A stretch of 6,331 nucleotides of DNA. Origin: Leptospirillum sp. GTDB lineage: Bacteria; Nitrospirota; Leptospirillia; Leptospirillales; Leptospirillaceae. A program made the position numbers and the translations under genes. The stretch lies in assembly GCA_027343785.1 (NCBI GenBank), contig DAHWKF010000054.1:1-6331 (forward strand), given 5' to 3'. Position 1 is the stretch's first letter; each line of letters opens with the position of its first letter. Below the pieces are notes generated by a model. It searched no databases, was not told the DNA's origin, and saw only the letters and a list, made by a program, of their open reading frames with translations. Of this stretch, positions 6,110-6,331 are shown piece by piece.

Positions 6110-6268
6110 TTAGACAGCCTTGTCGTTTTCCCCGGTCTCGAATGGTTGCTGGAGCACTTTCTCGAGGTCTTCGCAACACTCCGGACAGATATAGAATCCG
6201 GTTTCTTCTTTGGTTTCCATTTCGATCCCGCGATCACAAAGATCGCATTCCAGAATGATTTTTTTCAA
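6110..6268 (-). CDS. Small Cys-rich zinc-ribbon-like protein (52 residues)
   Basis: A 52-residue acidic protein is encoded from a TTG start (6266-6268) to TAA (6110-6112). It contains CDLC (Cys8, Cys11) and CPECC (Cys28, Cys31, Cys32) separated by 16 residues, the layout of a Cys4 zinc ribbon with one extra Cys. Such mini-proteins often bind zinc, but no specific function can be assigned. AGGAAG (6275-6280) lies 6 bases before the TTG, with AAAGGAAG spanning 6275-6282, and no ATG in this frame does better. Translation with clean Cys spacing and no stop argues that it is a gene. Its stop is 10 bases from the stop of the aldehyde dehydrogenase, which converges on it. I could not settle a promoter; TTGAAA near 6315 lacks a good -10 partner. 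Confidence 0.75.
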   Translation of the reverse strand: MKKIILECDLCDRGIEMETKEETGFYICPECCEDLEKVLQQPFETGENDKAV

Positions 6269-6274
6269 TGTTTT

Positions 6275-6282
6275 CTTCCTTT
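6275..6282 (-). promoter_or_regulatory. Ribosome binding site supporting the TTG start of the zinc-ribbon gene
   Basis: AAAGGAAG on the minus strand is 6 bases from TTG 6268. The nearby ATG that overlaps this region is out of frame and opens only a very short peptide. Confidence 0.6.
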
Positions 6283-6331
6283 CGTCTCATGTTTTTCATC
6301 CCTTTGGTATCGGTTTCAAGAATAAGGGGGA

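Noticed and set aside
5948..6325. 125-residue + strand ORF at the right end
   Set aside because: It overlaps the end of the aldehyde dehydrogenase in another frame and lies antisense to the zinc-ribbon gene, which has the better evidence.

Overview
The window reads as ordinary chromosome from a moderately high-GC, Gram-negative-type bacterium. Genes are closely spaced on both strands. GTG and TTG starts recur, and CGG, CCG and TCC/GGA-type codons are favoured. My best guess is a Nitrospirota acidophile of the Leptospirillum kind, but that is an impression from gene content and style, not a proof. I saw no tRNA, rRNA, CRISPR array, insertion sequence or phage gene.

Left part (1-1867, + strand): the 3' end of a phosphate-specific transport operon, pstA (5' end cut off by the window), pstB and phoU. 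PstA is the membrane permease subunit, PstB the ATPase that drives it, and PhoU the peripheral regulator that couples transporter state to phosphate signalling. Upstream genes such as pstS and pstC would lie outside the window. A stem-loop at 1942-1975 is the likely operon terminator. The most interesting residue-level observation is in PstA: two charged positions conserved in the family (Arg220 and Glu224 in E. coli numbering) are Asn and Gln here.

Middle (1868-4429, - strand): a gene-free stretch of about 300 bases with several short GC-rich hairpins, then thyX (flavin-dependent thymidylate synthase). thyX has its own TATAAT promoter, and an inverted repeat and a tandem 9-mer lie just upstream of it. 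Next comes a 419-residue protein of unknown function with an N-terminal membrane or signal segment and a beta-rich body. ThyX would make dTMP for DNA synthesis. Its neighbours give no clear pathway link.

Right part (4430-6331): a leader between divergent genes, then a complete NAD(P)-dependent aldehyde dehydrogenase on the + strand. Converging on it on the - strand, with only 10 bases between the stop codons, is a 52-residue Cys-rich zinc-ribbon-like protein. It starts at TTG and is short enough to be missed by ORF callers.

I found no convincing new multi-gene system. The points worth checking are the neutralised charge pair in PstA, the Lys variant of the ThyX signature, the possible operator at the thyX promoter, the unrecognised 419-residue protein, and the small Cys4/Cys5 protein.
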